From Symbiodinium natans (Eukaryota; Sar; Dinophyceae; Suessiales; Symbiodiniaceae), in assembly GCA_905221605.1 (NCBI GenBank), contig CAJNDS010001824.1, positions 605,048-669,047 of the forward strand: a stretch of 64,000 nt of DNA, read 5' to 3'. Under the pieces are notes generated by a model, which worked only from the letters and a program-made list of their open reading frames with translations, did no database searches and was not told the origin of the DNA. The position numbers were made by a program, and so were the translations under genes. Position 1 is the first letter of the stretch; each line of letters begins with the position of its first letter. Below, piece after piece: positions 22,501 through 34,950 of this stretch.

Positions 22501-23645
22501 AGCAGCTTTGGTCCTTGGTCACTTTCGGGGTCCGATTCAGTGGCAGATTTCCGTTCTTGCCCTTGCCCTGTAGCAGATGTCGGTAAAGCTGCAGGAAAAA
22601 ATCTGCAAGCAGCCATGGATGCTCTTGAGACGATGAGTATGGCCGGGGCCCTGGCACGGCATTTCCAGCTCCTCTGTGCCACGCCATAACCTCCCGCAAC
22701 AACCTCCCCCAGCAACCTCCCCCCAATGGCCTGTGCAGAGGCCAGCGACTTGACGCTCTGCTCCTGGGTCGACGTTGCTGATGTCGAGGACAGAGGTCTG
22801 CGCTGAGCCCACTTCTTCACCTCTGGAGACGTTGGCCTCAGGCTCCATAGTGCGAACTTCACCTTCTCGAGATGGCAACTTCTTCATTCCCCACCCTGTC
22901 CTAAAGCTGTGCACAAACAAGCCCCAATCCCAAACCCATAATGCTGGCACAGACCAAGCAGTGCAAGACCACACGAAGAGCGAATCAAGATGGCCTCAAG
23001 AGGCCCGGAAGTGACGACAGTTCTGTACTTCACGAGGATGCACATGGGACCGAGAGCTTTGCAACATCACTGCGAATCCCCTTAGAGCGGACGCGCAAGC
23101 CGACTCATGCAATTGCCTGCAAAAAGCATGAGCGCGCATCCCTGCCACGTTTTCGCGACGCAAGCCTAAAAATGTGCACCCAGAACACACTGCGATTCGG
23201 CATCTGCCGCGATGCGACAACAAGCCCTTAAAACCCCACCTAACCTGTAAGACTGTAAGCCCTACCAGGCCTACAGACCCTACCAGCCCCAGGACGCGGC
23301 GGCGCCGACCGAAGCGGAAGCGCCAACCTGGGCGGCGCGCCTCGGTGCCGCTGCTGCAGGAGGGTTTTTCAGGGTTCGGCATGGTTTAGGGTTTATTAAC
23401 GGGGTTCAAGGTTTTTTTGATGTTTTTTTGGGTTTGGGGTACTTCCTAGTTTTTCGTTCGTATTGTGAGCGGGTGCGAAGGCGGGGGGGGGGGTCAGGAG
23501 CTTAGGGCAAAAGCAGGTATTACTATTACTCTTCGATGTGCTGTGTCCTCTTGTAAGCAATGATGGCAACTGCTACTGTTCAACATTGCGATTTTCAAGT
23601 TTGCACGATAACATCTCTTGGGCGCTGTTGTTAATTGCCGTTGCG

Positions 23646-23880
23646 ACGACGACGGCGGCGGGCGCTGCTGCTGTTGCTGCTGTTGCTGCTGTTGCTGCTG
23701 TGCTGCTTTGCTGATGCTGCTGCCATCGCCACCGCTGCCAAGTAAAGTTGCTACCCGCCACCGTCGCTGCCGCCGTTACTACCACTGCTACTACTACCAC
23801 TGCTGCAGCCGCTGCCTCTGCTGCCTTTCACTACAGCACTACCAGTACTACTACAATGATAGCAACTACTACCAATTGCG
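23646..23880. repeat. Trinucleotide-repeat region (GCTGTT/GCT, then CCACTGCTACTA types)
   Basis: Imperfect GCT/GTT triplets at 23660-23720 followed by CTACTACCA triplets to about 23870. All frames give homopolymeric residues (Cys, Ala, Gln, Thr), so the overlapping ORFs are not called. Confidence 0.88.
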
Positions 23881-23992
23881 ATTATATTGAAAGTGAAGGA
23901 CCTGATCTCTTCGGTTGCTGAAGCATTTCTACTGACAGGGAGTTGCTAGCCTTTCTCGCTTTAGTAGTTCACTGCCGTGTTTGCGTGTGCAG

Positions 23993-24080
23993 TTGGTACA
24001 CGCCAGTAGATGTCGTACTCAGGAACAAGTACAGCACCGCGGCCTCCCAAGGCAAGCGTGCCCCGGCACAGTTCAAAGGG
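23993..24080 (+). CDS. Candidate exon, unknown gene
   Basis: After GTGTGCAG the frame reads WYTPVDVVLRNKYSTAASQG and ends FKG before a GTGTGG donor. Residue composition looks like real protein; no family recognised. Confidence 0.38.
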
Positions 24081-24628
24081 GTGTGGGGTTGACTTCCGGC
24101 ATGGATTGTTGAGACACAGGGAGCTTGCCTTGAGTCTCTGGACATTTCCGCAATGCCCCGATCCCAGGCCACCCTGCCCTGGGCCCACCGGCGCCCGCGC
24201 GTGCGGGTCACCCACACGCCCGAGGGCCTCTCTTCTAATTCTGGCACTTGGTGATTTTGGAGTTTTGGAGTTTCAGATCGGAGAGGGCTCTTGAGGGAAG
24301 TTTGCGGGGGATGCGGGTCGGAGCTTCGGGTGTTCGGGCAGAGTTCCTTGAAATGTCACCGCAGCTCGAGGTTGCGATGTCGAAGATGCAGCAGACGTCG
24401 CGGGCAGATCATGGAACAAGTGGCAGAAGTCAAGCCGGAACACGAAGGCCAATCAAGCTAAGGGTGGAACATGGTGGAACAGCAGAGTACTGTAGTGTCA
24501 GCAACTGACATCGCTGTCTCGGTGGCTGCTTGTAAGCTTAACTCTCATGTTTGATCAACTTTGGAACTGACGAGTTCAACCTCACAATTGTTCGCCAGAG
24601 ACCGAAGTAACTCGCATTTGGCCGGGGA

Positions 24629-24745
24629 GCGTGCAAGGCCATGCAGAAGACCGCAGAGAAAATTCATCGTCGGCTCGAGCAGAGCCGGCGCGCCAAGGCG
24701 GGATGCTCTAAGGGCTCGGATGGCTTGGAGCCTAAAGAGAATTGG
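24629..24745 (+). CDS. Candidate exon encoding a basic helix, unknown gene
   Basis: Reads CKAMQKTAEKIHRRLEQSRR and on to GCSKGSDGLEPKE; a TTTAGGG run begins immediately downstream (24747-24773). Borders unresolved. Confidence 0.35.
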
Positions 24746-24927
24746 GGTTTAGGGTTTAGGGTTTAGGGTTTAGGACATTGGCAGCTTGGATGCACGGCAG
24801 TATGGCCAAAGACTCCTGTCTTGCAAGGGGGACGAGCTGTGAGAGAGGTGCCCAAGACGCCGGCTTGAGGTGACCTGAGCGTGCTTGTCAATCATATATA
24901 TATATATATGATTCAGCCCCGGCGGGC

Positions 24928-25345
24928 CCCCCCCCCCTCCCCCCTCCCCCCCCCCCCCCCCCCCCCTGTGGTGTGGTTGGGGTTGGTTTTAGGGTTTAGG
25001 GTTTAGGGTTTTAGGGTTTTAGGTTTTAGGGTTTTAGGGTTTAGGGTTTAGGGTTTAGGGTTTTAGGGTTTTAGGGTTTAGGGTTTAGGGTTTAGGGTTT
25101 TCCCCGCGGATGGGGTACTAAGATGATCCCCCCCCCCCTGTGGTGTGGTTGGGGGTTGGTTTTAGGGTTAGGGTTTAGGGTTCAGGGTTTTAGGGTTTAG
25201 GGTTTAAGGTTTAAGACTTAAGGTTTAGGGTTTAGGGTTAGGGTTTAGGTTTAGGTTTGGGTTTAGGGTTTAGGGTTTAGGGTTTAGGGGTTAGGGTTTT
25301 TAGGGTTTAGGGTTTAGGGTTTAGGGTAGGCTTGGGGGGGGGGGG
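24928..25345. repeat. Complex of poly-C, TTTAGGG arrays and poly-G
   Basis: A C-rich run (24928-24966), two GGGTTTA/GGGTTTTA arrays (24985-25101 and 25158-25325) separated by a repeated C(n)TGTGGTGTGGTTGGGG motif, then poly-G. The duplicated leader (about 24955-24985 and 25130-25160) shows that the whole block was itself duplicated. Confidence 0.92.
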
Positions 25346-25387
25346 ATACCATGGGGGGGGGGGGGCCCAGGACGCTCGACGCTGAAC

Positions 25388-25401
25388 CATATATGTATGT
25401 A

Positions 25402-25425
<24 letters not shown>
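25388..25425. repeat. TA microsatellite
   Basis: Perfect TA run followed by a T/A-rich stretch. Confidence 0.9.
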
Positions 25426-25432
<7 letters not shown>

Positions 25433-26481
25433 CTATTTTAATATCATACTACTTATTAATGTAGCCGTCACCATGTCAGTACTGCATGCACGCTACGACA
25501 CTTTACCTCACGCAGCAAGGCGCTTGTCCTGCTCGACTTGTACATAGCTTTCCAGGCCCGGATATGCCTCACGCTACCAGTGCGACTCTGCGCACTGCGG
25601 CGGGTGTCAGGAGAGAAGGCAGCCGGAACACTATGAGACACCACGCTCGATGCGTGGGCGGGCCTCTATATTTTAAAGTATTGCAGAGCAGGGTTTTCGA
25701 TTTCTTCACTACGTGTAGCTTTTGGTAATTTGACCCTCTGCTGTGACGAGCAGAGAGCCTCGCCCCTTTGCAAGAGACATGCAGCTCGAGCCGTTTTGCA
25801 AGAAGAGGCACTCCATCGTGGCACATGTTGCATGCTGCTGGTACCGCTGTGCTGGGTAAACAGGAGCACTGTGTTTTTTGGCCCTTAGTCGCACCAAAAG
25901 GCAAGCTCTATGAGGGATCGGTGGAGGTGCTGTACAGCCTCTTGCCCGACTGGCCGACTGCAGCGTCTAAATCAAAAAAAGCTACGCCGCCGCCACACCG
26001 CGGAGCTCCAACCGAATGCCAATGGCATCGGCAGCTAGTCAAACTTGGCACTCATGTAATGTTCAGAATGTTCAGAATGTGCAGAGTATCGCCTTTACCA
26101 AGATGAGCAGGATTAGTATGATAAGCACGTTCAATATGAGTCATATGCGGGCATCTGAGCTTCTAGGTGGCTGATGCCGACTGGGATGGGTAGAGCGGCC
26201 TTCTCTTCCCCTGGCTCTGCCAACTGAAGGGCCGCCGCCATTCGCCCAGGAGGCAGTGTACAGACATCGTGCAACATGGGAAGATGCTGAAAAAGTCCGC
26301 CGTTCTCCAGCCTTTGCTGTAAAGGCTTTTCAGACTTCTTGAAAGTGCATGGTTTTGCGAGTGCGCTCAAATGAGTTGGCAGTGAATTGACCACGAGAAC
26401 CACTCCAGCCCAGATTTTTCGGAGAAAAGTGCAGAGCACAGATTAGACAGATTGCAAGCAAGATCTTCCGGGCTCAACTAG

Positions 26482-26605
26482 GCTGAGAAGGAGGCGGAGA
26501 AGAAGCCAGTGGAGAAGAAGGAGGCTCCAAAGCCAAAGCCGAAGCCGAAGGAAGAGAAGCTTGCAGCTCAGTTGCTGAAGCGTTCTGATGCGAGCCGCTT
26601 GAAGA
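26482..26605 (+). CDS. Candidate exon: Lys/Glu/Pro-rich linker
   Basis: After an AG it reads AEKEAEKKPVEKKEAPKPKP and on to LAAQLLKRSDASRLKR. Highly charged, low complexity, probably disordered. The coding sense is convincing; the family cannot be told. Confidence 0.42.
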
Positions 26606-27870
26606 GACATGATCAATCGTGTTAATTTTAACGCTACGCGACCCGCCTCGGCCCGGCCCAGCGCATCCGCGTGAGCATGGTGATTCCCCAGCGCCCAAGT
26701 CGCTGCACCCCAAGCACTGAGGGTTGGGTTTAGGGTTTAGGGTGCCGGGTTTATGTTTAGGGTTGCGGGCTCTGGGGGCTCACGCTTCACGGTTTGGCGA
26801 AAAGCAAAAGGAGGGGGGGGGGGGCAGGGGGGGGTGGGGACTGGCGAACCGTCCGCTTTCAGATCGTGGTCGCCTACGGGGGTACCCATCCCAAAAGGCG
26901 GCCGACGTGTGGCTTTCGGGGGCAGGATTTGGAGGGGGGTGCCTGTTCTCACAACCTATACACCTTCGGCCCGAGGCCTCGGCGGATACATTAGTAGCAA
27001 TCATAGTTGTAAACGCTTGCCGGGCCGGCCCAACGCGGGGTGTCGTGTGTGCATCGCAGACGCAGGAAAGCCAATGTCGCTTGGTGCAGCGCCACACACG
27101 TCATGAGTTCAGGAGGTAGGAGGGCTTCATGGGGTGTCGGGTGGCCGGGACATCGGATTGCGGCTCCTGCACGCGGTTCGGGCAGGTCCCAAAGTGGGCC
27201 GGAAGGAAAGGAAGGGGGGAAGGAGACCCAATTCTGGTCTGCTCTAGGCGATTCTCGGCCGAGGGCCGATTCGAATTCCTCGCGAATATTCGAAATGAAG
27301 CCTGTTTGGGCATCTCTGCACATGGCGCCTGCGTAGTGTTGGCCAAGTGAGTCTTAGGCCTCCGCAGGCCCTGACGGTGACACTCACCAGGTGCGTTTGC
27401 CCGTGTTGTCTCTCCTCTGGCAGCCCATGTTCTCTATTGATGGTGACAGCGGTATACAGCGGTTGTCTGCGGAATCAAAAGGCCTTCATTCAGGTAGAAG
27501 GATTCATGTCTCGGAGTCTTTGGAAGAAAGGGCCCAAGACTCTACCGAAGCCTTGGATATAGTTTGCAAATTTGTGGTTCTTGGTTATTTAGACACCATT
27601 CTTATAAGTCTTGCCGAAGTCTGTTCTTGTTTTGGCGAACGATTCTCTTGAGCAGGTTCAGCACTTGGGAGGACCCGACGCCGCAGAGGCCCTCAAATGC
27701 AGGGATCCGTGCTTCGAAAGCCCTTGAAACCTCCGAGAGCTTCCCGAAGCCCAAAACCTTCTGAGTGAACCAGCTTTTATTTTTTTTTTCTGCAGGGGTT
27801 TTGGTAGGTTTTTCGGTAAGGCTTATAGGTAAAGGCCCCCCCCAGCCTTCCCCTCCCTCAAATTCTCCAG

Positions 27871-27967
27871 GTTCAAGGTGGACCTCATGTCCAACACAAA
27901 GGTTTCGGAGCTGCGAGTGAAGATCGCGGAGGTCCCGCAACCAAAGAGAGCTTCGACACCCCCATGA
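27871..27967 (+). CDS. Candidate exon, unknown gene
   Basis: After a C-rich tract ending TCTCCAG the frame (one base offset) reads FKVDLMSNTKVSELRVKIAE and on to TGA; a GTCCCG donor inside is possible. The strand-helix pattern could fit a beta-grasp fold, which is speculative. Confidence 0.4.
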
Positions 27968-28298
27968 ACGCCAGTGGTTTAGGGTTTAGGGTTTAGGGTT
28001 TGGGGTTTAGGGTTGAACCCTGCGAATACTAAGCCCAAGAAACCCAAAGCTCTCACCTGGGAGGGGCTCTGGGCTTGGGTCCGCCAGCTGTGTTGACAGC
28101 AGGTTTGCACGCTCGATGACGCCCAGACGCGAAAGATGAAGCTCATAAAGAGGACTGCAACTCCCTCGAGGGAGCTTCGCACCTAACCTCAAGCAACATG
28201 CTGCAGCGGTTGATGCTTCGAGTCTCCTTCGGCAGGAAAAAGGCTGGCTTCGTGACGGCACAGGCGAGAACCGGCGAGTCCCATTACATGTGACGCAG

Positions 28299-28436
28299 CC
28301 GAAACCATTGATGAGTTATTGCTGGAAGCCCTGCTGGTGCAGGAGACGGAGAGCGTCTCCAGTGAAGTTTTCGTCCACCAGATAGACAAGTCCCTGCCTG
28401 AGCCTGGCAATCTCAGTCTATCTCAGTCTCAGTCAG
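28299..28436 (+). CDS. Candidate exon, unknown gene
   Basis: After GACGCAG the frame reads ETIDELLLEALLVQETESVS and on to HQIDKSLPEPGNLSLS, a helix followed by a Ser/Gln-rich linker. Confidence 0.4.
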
Positions 28437-30705
28437 GTTGGGGATGCTGTGAAATGCTGCGCTGAAGATCGTGTTTCAGCTCGATTTTAGAGGTGACCCT
28501 TCTGGATGGGGACGAATGCCTTGCCCAGCCCAGGTGGCCGAACTGAGGCACTTTCTGCAAATTGATTGTATCGATTGTATGAATAATTCGTTTTCGGCTC
28601 GCGCCCCACCTCCTGGTAGTTGGCTATGAGCGCCGGATGCTTGCAGCCGTGTAAAGTGGTCATCTGTGGAGACCCCTGGCTCGGTGTTCATTCTAGTTCA
28701 TCCTTTTTCCGTGGCTGCAACAGACTTCCGAGATCTTTGGTCCTGCTGCCAACGCAGCACGGACATCTCTTCTCCGGGGGCTGGCTCCAGGCGACGACAT
28801 CTGCAAGACCGAACAAAGATCCCCAGAGCCATCTGATCCTTCTTTTATGTCAGGAGCCATCCCACCCCTTCACAAGTGTGCCTGGGACCGTGGAGGGAGA
28901 GCTGAGACAATTTCTGAAGACATCGGGGGGGGTTTCAGAGGTTTCGGGCGAGTAGTGCGGGCCATAGGGCGCGCAGGGTGTTTTCGGTTCAGTGTCCAGT
29001 GGCTCACCGAAGGATTTTGCAACGGCCCTCTGGCAGATCTCAAATTGCGATGTGTCAGACAAGCGGTCCTTTGAGAAGTAATCTGGGGACGCCGCAGTGC
29101 TGTAAACCATTGTTACTACTTCTCCATTCTTCCTCAGATTAAGCTTTCGAGGTTGTTTTCCGGAGCCTGGCTGTAGACGGAAGTGCTGGAGTCAGTTTGC
29201 CCTGCCAATTGGACTTTTGTTTTTTTCGGAGGGAGAGGCTGTCTGCAACCCAACAGGCAGAGGTCTGGGAAGCTCAGGGGTCATCCGTTTAGGGTTTAGG
29301 CTCTTGGGATAGGAGGTGTGAAGCGGGTGCGAGGGGCACTCGTCTTGCCTTTTGGGTGCATGCGCCCTCTGTTCTCCTCCAGCTGGATGCCCCTGTCCAG
29401 TCGGGCCATGTGATGAACGATGTGCGTGGATCCTCTGCTGCTGGACGCTTGCCCCGATCTGGGCAGAAGGCTTGTTTTCCACCGTTGATGCTGGCGACGT
29501 AAAGATCAGCCAGTCAATGCCAGTCAGCAGTTGCATAAGTGCATAGGGCTTGACCTTGCCACTACGACTGTCCTACAAGCACTCTGATAAGGGAGTGTCA
29601 TGTTTGGCTCCTGGATGTGAGTCCTGGAGGCCAAGTCCCCCAGCAAGGCTGGGTGGCGCGCCGCATCCGAAACCGTGAGCCGGCGCCTTCAACTTCTGAG
29701 TAGAGGCTCATAGAGGCTCCTTGCGGGCTCTTGCCATCCCGACCAGTGCCGAGCTCAACACCGCTCGGCGGTCTGTCGGGAGCGTTCGCGGGCCGTTTCG
29801 CAAGGCAAGGAAGGGATTTTGCGCAGTCAAAGTGGTTGACCGCAGCAACTGGAGATGTACGTGAGTGACCTCCATGGGCGTCATATGATCCAGTATGATC
29901 CAGTAACTCAGATCAGGCGCTGTATGGTGCTGTAAAGCTGCGAAGCCCATACGCCCCGCAAGCTTATAGTCAGAGTATGTGACCGAGTCGTAGGCATCTT
30001 TTGTCATCTGTAGGCCCCTGCTTTTGATGGGCAGCCGCCTTGCACCGATCAGGGCCTGACTCTGAAATCACTGATCACTGAAATCCAAACCCACTTTTTT
30101 CCATTCCAGCCGGCAAATCTCTCGTTTTCGAGGAAGCCAGGCCCCTGAGTTGATATATGGGTAGACTCGTCTGTAGACTTGGGGTTGTGGGATGTCGGTG
30201 CATCTTCCAAAGGGGCCGGCAGAGACCTGCCTACTACACCTGACCTCACCGCGGCTGAAGCGTTCAGCCATGAGGAAACCCGGTCAATCCCCTTTTGGCT
30301 GCAAGTTTCCCAAAGGAGTAAGAGACACCCGCGAACAAGTGGGTCAAAAGTGCAAAGGCGGTGATTGTTTCCCCCTCCACGTCTCATCTCAAGCCTTCAA
30401 TGCGAGAAGGCGAGGAGATGAAGACCAAGACGAGCAAGCTGCTCCCTACCTTGCAGCACGCGAGGCAGTGAGGCGGTGAGAGGCCTCCTGCTTGCACCGT
30501 CCCCTCCGGTGGTGCCGGAAACACTGTCTGAGTGCCGGCCGGACGCGCAGTGAGTATCAGAAGTGAGTGCTGCAACCTGCTTCACTTGAGCCAGAATGCT
30601 GCCGTGCCGCACTGTGGCTCAATGTCACAGTAGCCAGGCTATGGGCCAAGGGCCCGAAAAGGCCCCAAGAATGAAGTTCTGGATCCTGTTCCTGGGCCAG
30701 AGCCT

Positions 30706-30785
30706 CGGGGAGCATCCTCGGGGAGCATCCTCGGGAGCATCCTTGGGAGCATCCTGGGAGCATCCTGGGAGCACGCGGAGAGCAT
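30706..30785. repeat. GGGAGCATCCT minisatellite
   Basis: Six or so imperfect copies of an 11-bp GGGAGCATCCT unit. The ORFs on both strands over it owe their length to this repeat. Confidence 0.85.
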
Positions 30786-31094
30786 CCCGAAGAGCGCACA
30801 GAAAGCCCACGCAGAGAGCACACGGAGCCCTCATTGGAAGAGTCTGCGCGAGGCCTCCTGCGACTGGCAAGTGGGGCCGCTGGGGTCTCGGATGGCGGGC
30901 GTATATGGCCTGGTTGTTTCGGTGTTGTTTTTTCGGCATTGCCGTACCGAGGTCCAGGAAGAAGCCGCGCCTCCCAGGCCTGGGCTTTTACATGCCTTTA
31001 CTCAGGATTGCTGAGACCTGGGCTTGAGGGCCTTGAGGGAACTGGCCTCGCGGGATGCTGGACATTTCTGGACACGGCGCAAGTCACACTGCAG

Positions 31095-31811
31095 GCCATT
31101 CAGACCAGGATCGATGTTGCAGCTGACTTCCATGCAGCAGAGGTGCATGTGACGCGTGTGACGTTGGGTAGAAATGTGTCACCTCGGCGTGCATGGGCAG
31201 ATGCTTGTCTGCCGTGATTGCAGGACAAGTCTGCTCAGCATGAGACCCAGAAGCTGCTGCGCATTGCTTCACATTGCTTCCGACACGCCCTCCTTGCTTC
31301 TGACGAGGTGAGCATAAGCTTCACTTCAAGCGGCAGCGCGCGCCTTCCCTGGCTGCCTTTTGTGGAGTTCCTGAGATGTTGGCCTTGAAACCTTGGAAGT
31401 GCCGAGGGCCGCCTGTGGTCGGAGCCCTGCAGGCTCTTCTGCCTTGCAGTTGTTTGATTTTGGTCGGTCCATGGCTTCAATATGGGGAAGTGGAAGTGCA
31501 CGCCCAGTGTGGCCATGCCCTTCTGGACGGGAGAGTGCTGTCGCAGGCACTTGCCCCTTCTTCAGCGTCCGGCCTGCGAGCGGCAGGCGGAGCAAGCAAG
31601 GGAGGCGCCCCCGGTCCTAGGTGGTCCTAGCATCTCCGTTGCCATGTGCAGGTGGACAAGCGGCTGCTGGCTGAGAGTACCTGGGTGTGCCGGGGTGCAG
31701 CGGGTGGGAACTGAGACTTTGGTCTGGTCCCTGTGTGGGCCGCAGGTACGTACCGATCCGCACGCCCCCGAGGGGAAGGCTTCCATGACCATCAAGCTGG
31801 ACCACGACTGA
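31095..31811 (+). CDS. 3' end of an unrecognised gene (exons 31095-31142, 31224-31307, about 31652-31675, 31746-31811)
   Basis: Exons read AIQTRIDVAADFHAAE (acceptor CTGCAG, donor GTGCAT), DKSAQHETQKLLRIASHCFR and on to LLASDE (acceptor TTGCAG, donor GTGAGC), VDKRLLAE (acceptor GTGCAG), and VRTDPHAPEGKASMTIKLDH with a TGA at 31809-31811. All are phase 0 and use AG acceptors. This is the best-defined gene end between the reductase and the P5 ATPase. The helical character suggests an all-alpha domain; no family recognised. Confidence 0.5.
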
Positions 31812-33256
31812 CCTGGGCTACCAGAAACATCCCACGATGATCCTCGGCTATGTGCTTTGCACATCTTTGCACATGAAGTCTGCGAAGCAGGTGGGAAGGA
31901 TCGAGGAGCACCTAGTCCCAGACGTCCCTGTCCCATGACTTGCTGTTTCACCCTTGCGGAGTTTGCCCGATTTGGCAGCAAAATCGAAGATTCAGCCGGC
32001 ATAGCTAGCTTCTGCGACAGTCTTAGCATCTCGCAGCCAGCAGAAGCCGAACACCGTGATGGTACATCATGGTAGCTCATGGTATATCATGGTATCCCGT
32101 ATCCTTGAGTTGGCTTCAGGGGAGGAGTGCAGCTCAGTTCAGCCGCAAGCAGAACTGCCCCTGCAAGGGACATGTCAATTCTCAATGGCCCGATGGTCTC
32201 TTCCGCAGACTGAGACGTACTCTGGAAAGTGCCACAGCTGCTAGATCTAGTTTACCATTAGTTTAGCAAATACAGCATGGCTGATGATGACATCGTTCGC
32301 GGCCTAGTCCTTTGCACGCGCAACAGTGTAGCCACTACGCCCAGCAAGGGACGCCGTGATTCTGAGAGTTGCGCGAAAGCCATTTTCTGGTTCGCAAGGA
32401 AGCAGGGCACCTGCTCAAGAAGTGACAGACGGAATATCGTCTTTCTCCATTCTTTCTCCAATGACTACGAAGACCTGCCCAGGTTCGCATCTGGGATGCT
32501 TGGAACACGGAGATCACAGGGACGATCGATCCATGGGACACCTGGGACAAGGCCAAGGGCCTCAGGAGCCAACACAAATCACGACCCTAAACTTCCCAGA
32601 CTTCCTAAACCCTGAGCACCGAAACCTTGAGGAACACGGTGGGTAGGCCCTTAGGATGCAGGGCTGAAGGATGCAAGAGCCGCCGTCTTGAGACTTGAAT
32701 CCCGGTTGGAGTGATAAGATGCCTGCCACAGGTGAAGGAGCGTTGCTGCCTGAGTTGTCGCATGAGTTGAAACCCTTAGCGATAGGTCGACCGAGGCCGT
32801 TTTTTGTGGATCCAAGGCAAGGGCTTCCCTGGAGGGCTCATTGCCTTCCTGCAGACCAGCACTGACAGTGAGGGCTGTGGTTTCCATCAACCCACCATTG
32901 TCCAGGCCATGTGAACTGACCGGGTGGGCAGTTGCCATGCGGATTGAGCTGACCCCTGTGATACCCGCCAGTAAGATCCACCCACCTGTTGACTTGAAGC
33001 TGACGAATACTGCTTGGAGCCTTTGCTTGCTGTTGCTAGAGGGCAAGCGAACTCTGCAGCTTTTGCATCTTAAACCGGCATGAGGCATGGCAAGCCTGTC
33101 TTTGAATTCCGAGTGGTAGTGCCATGTATTAGCAGAATGCAGCATGGCAACAGCAGGCGAAAACATTGCAAGATTAAATCGCACTTTCTGGTGCCACTGC
33201 ATAGCAGATGGAGCAGGCGAGTTTGTAGCCACGTGCCTGATGACTTTGTCTTGCGC
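31812..33256. other. Stretch without a recognised gene
   Basis: Open frames exist (e.g. 31857-32075 on +, 32651-33268 on -), but none has clear splice borders or a recognisable motif. An ATCATGGTA/AGCTCATGGTA minisatellite lies at 32058-32095. Confidence 0.5.
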
Positions 33257-33725
33257 AGGTGGCAGCATATACAGCTAGTAATACACTTTTGATCGATTTA
33301 ACTCTTGGTGGCCTGGCCGTGCAGCCAGAAACAGCGATGTCCTCAGGTTTGAAAGAGACTTGTCTGCAAAAGTTGCGGGGTCGAAGTCTCTTCGACCAAG
33401 CAGTTCACGCCCTTGCGCCCTGCTATGTGGGGGCATGTCCCTTAGTCTAAGTCCCTATCCCTAAGTTCCCCCTGACATGTCAGCTGCGTGGCGGCAGAAT
33501 CGGTAGTTTTTGAACACCCGTGTTTTGGGGTCTCCCTAGCTTGTTTCTGGGCATCTCGAGGACGAAAACGCACATCTGGGCCTGATCGTGAGCTTCAGGG
33601 AAACGCCCTGCCTCTTGGTTTATGGCGCCTTGGCACAGGTTTGGGCTTTAGGAGTCCGTCCTCAACATCACTGAGCCCTCCGAAGAAACGTAGTAGGACC
33701 CACCCCCGAAAACCTGGACCTGCAG
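33257..33725 (+). CDS. Candidate exons 33257-33450 and 33484-33725
   Basis: The first follows TTGCGCAG: VAAYTASNTLLIDLTLGGLA and on to TAA. The second follows TGTCAG: VAAESVVFEHPCFGVSLACF and on to a Ser/Lys/Arg/Pro-rich tail, with a GTATGT donor at 33726. They could be 5' exons of the P5 ATPase or belong to a separate gene; nothing in them is diagnostic. Confidence 0.33.
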
Positions 33726-34299
33726 GTATGTAGCTTCTCTCAAAATACGTTCACATCTTGGGGGGAAGGGGCTTCTGCCCGGGAAGCTCCAAGAATCCAA
33801 CCATCCTGGAGGCTACGCCGCAGCTGCCGTGTCGCTGTATATCTTCTGGTGCATCCGACGTTCGGTTCGGAGCCTGGGACTGCATTTGGATCTGCCCAAG
33901 GAAGCAAAAGGTCAGCAGTTGTTTGCGCGTGTGCCGTGCACCTGCTCCCGCTCAGGAATGCTCTTACACTGAGCCAGAGGCTCAGCGATGCGCAGAAAGT
34001 GGCAAGCCCTCGGCGGCCATGAGGCAGAAAGGAAGATGACTTCCTGCGAGCAGGAGGAACCATCATCACTGGCAGTAACTTTAGAGGCAAGTTTAGTCAG
34101 CAACACAAGATACACAAGCAAACGCTAGATGGTTCGGGATGTACTCGATCGCTTCGCCATGTTTGGCCCCCATACATGGGTGTCTCCCAACAAGGGGCCT
34201 TACCTCGAATCCAACATGTTTTTATCTCTGTCGTGTCGTTGTAACTGCCCGACGAGCTTTAGGTGTAGGATCCCTGCCTGAAATCCACCCCTAGATTGG

Positions 34300-34520
34300 G
34301 TATTTTTCCAAAATAGGGTACCCTTAATATGCCCCCCCCCCCCTTCCCAAAATTACTATAAATCCTTCTTATAGGAACCCCCCCAAAAAGGGAACCCCTC
34401 TCTTCGTAGACACCCCAAAATACCCCCCTAAACCCCAACATGCTAGAACCCTTGTAGGACATAGGAACTCCCCAAAAGGGCCCCCTATTTTCGTAAAAGC
34501 CAAGATACCCCCCGTGTAGC
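34300..34520. repeat. Dispersed repeat, two subunits (also at 19560-19660)
   Basis: Motifs TACCCTTAATATGCCCC, ACTATAAATCCTT, GGAACCCCCC, AAAAGGG and CTATTTTCG occur in the same order here and at 19573-19660 (TACCCTTAATATACCCC and so on). A second partial copy of the tail lies at 34458-34520. It is a short interspersed element of unknown type. Confidence 0.6.
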
Positions 34521-34615
34521 CGCCGAAGATCAGGTGCGTCTGCCTCGCGCCCGGTGAATGGCACTCCCAAGTCCGACAAGCCGAGACAGGACGGACCCCC
34601 TTATCTGGAGATGGG

Positions 34616-34950
34616 ATGGGAGGTTTAGGGTCTCGAGGGTTTCGGGATGTTTAGGGCGTAGGGCTTAGGGATGCTTAGGGTGTAGGAGTAGTAGAGAAGT
34701 TCTCTCAGAGTCAGCTGAACTCTCGTGGGCCACCCCTGGCTTTCTGTTAGTTTTGATCAGAGGCACTAGGGCCCTGCAAGGATGCGTGCCGACAGTGCGT
34801 GACAGACTCGCAGAATAGAGCCGCCCGGCTGTGGGATATATGCCCTGAGCCCCTAAATTACTTAAACCCTGAGCCCTAAGCTCTAAACCCGGTTACCTAA
34901 ACCCTAAGCCCTAAGCTCTAAACCCTTAACCCTTAAGGTTTAATTTAAGG
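34616..34950. repeat. Degenerate TTTAGGG/CCCTAAA tracts
   Basis: GGTTTAGGG-type units at 34620-34690 and CCCTAAGC/CCCTAAA-type units at 34845-34940, in opposite orientations. Confidence 0.75.

Noticed and set aside
22032-22862. 276-residue minus-strand ORF
   Set aside because: No recognisable motif; the + strand of the same stretch has acidic exon-like peptides with acceptors, and all supported genes in the window are on +.
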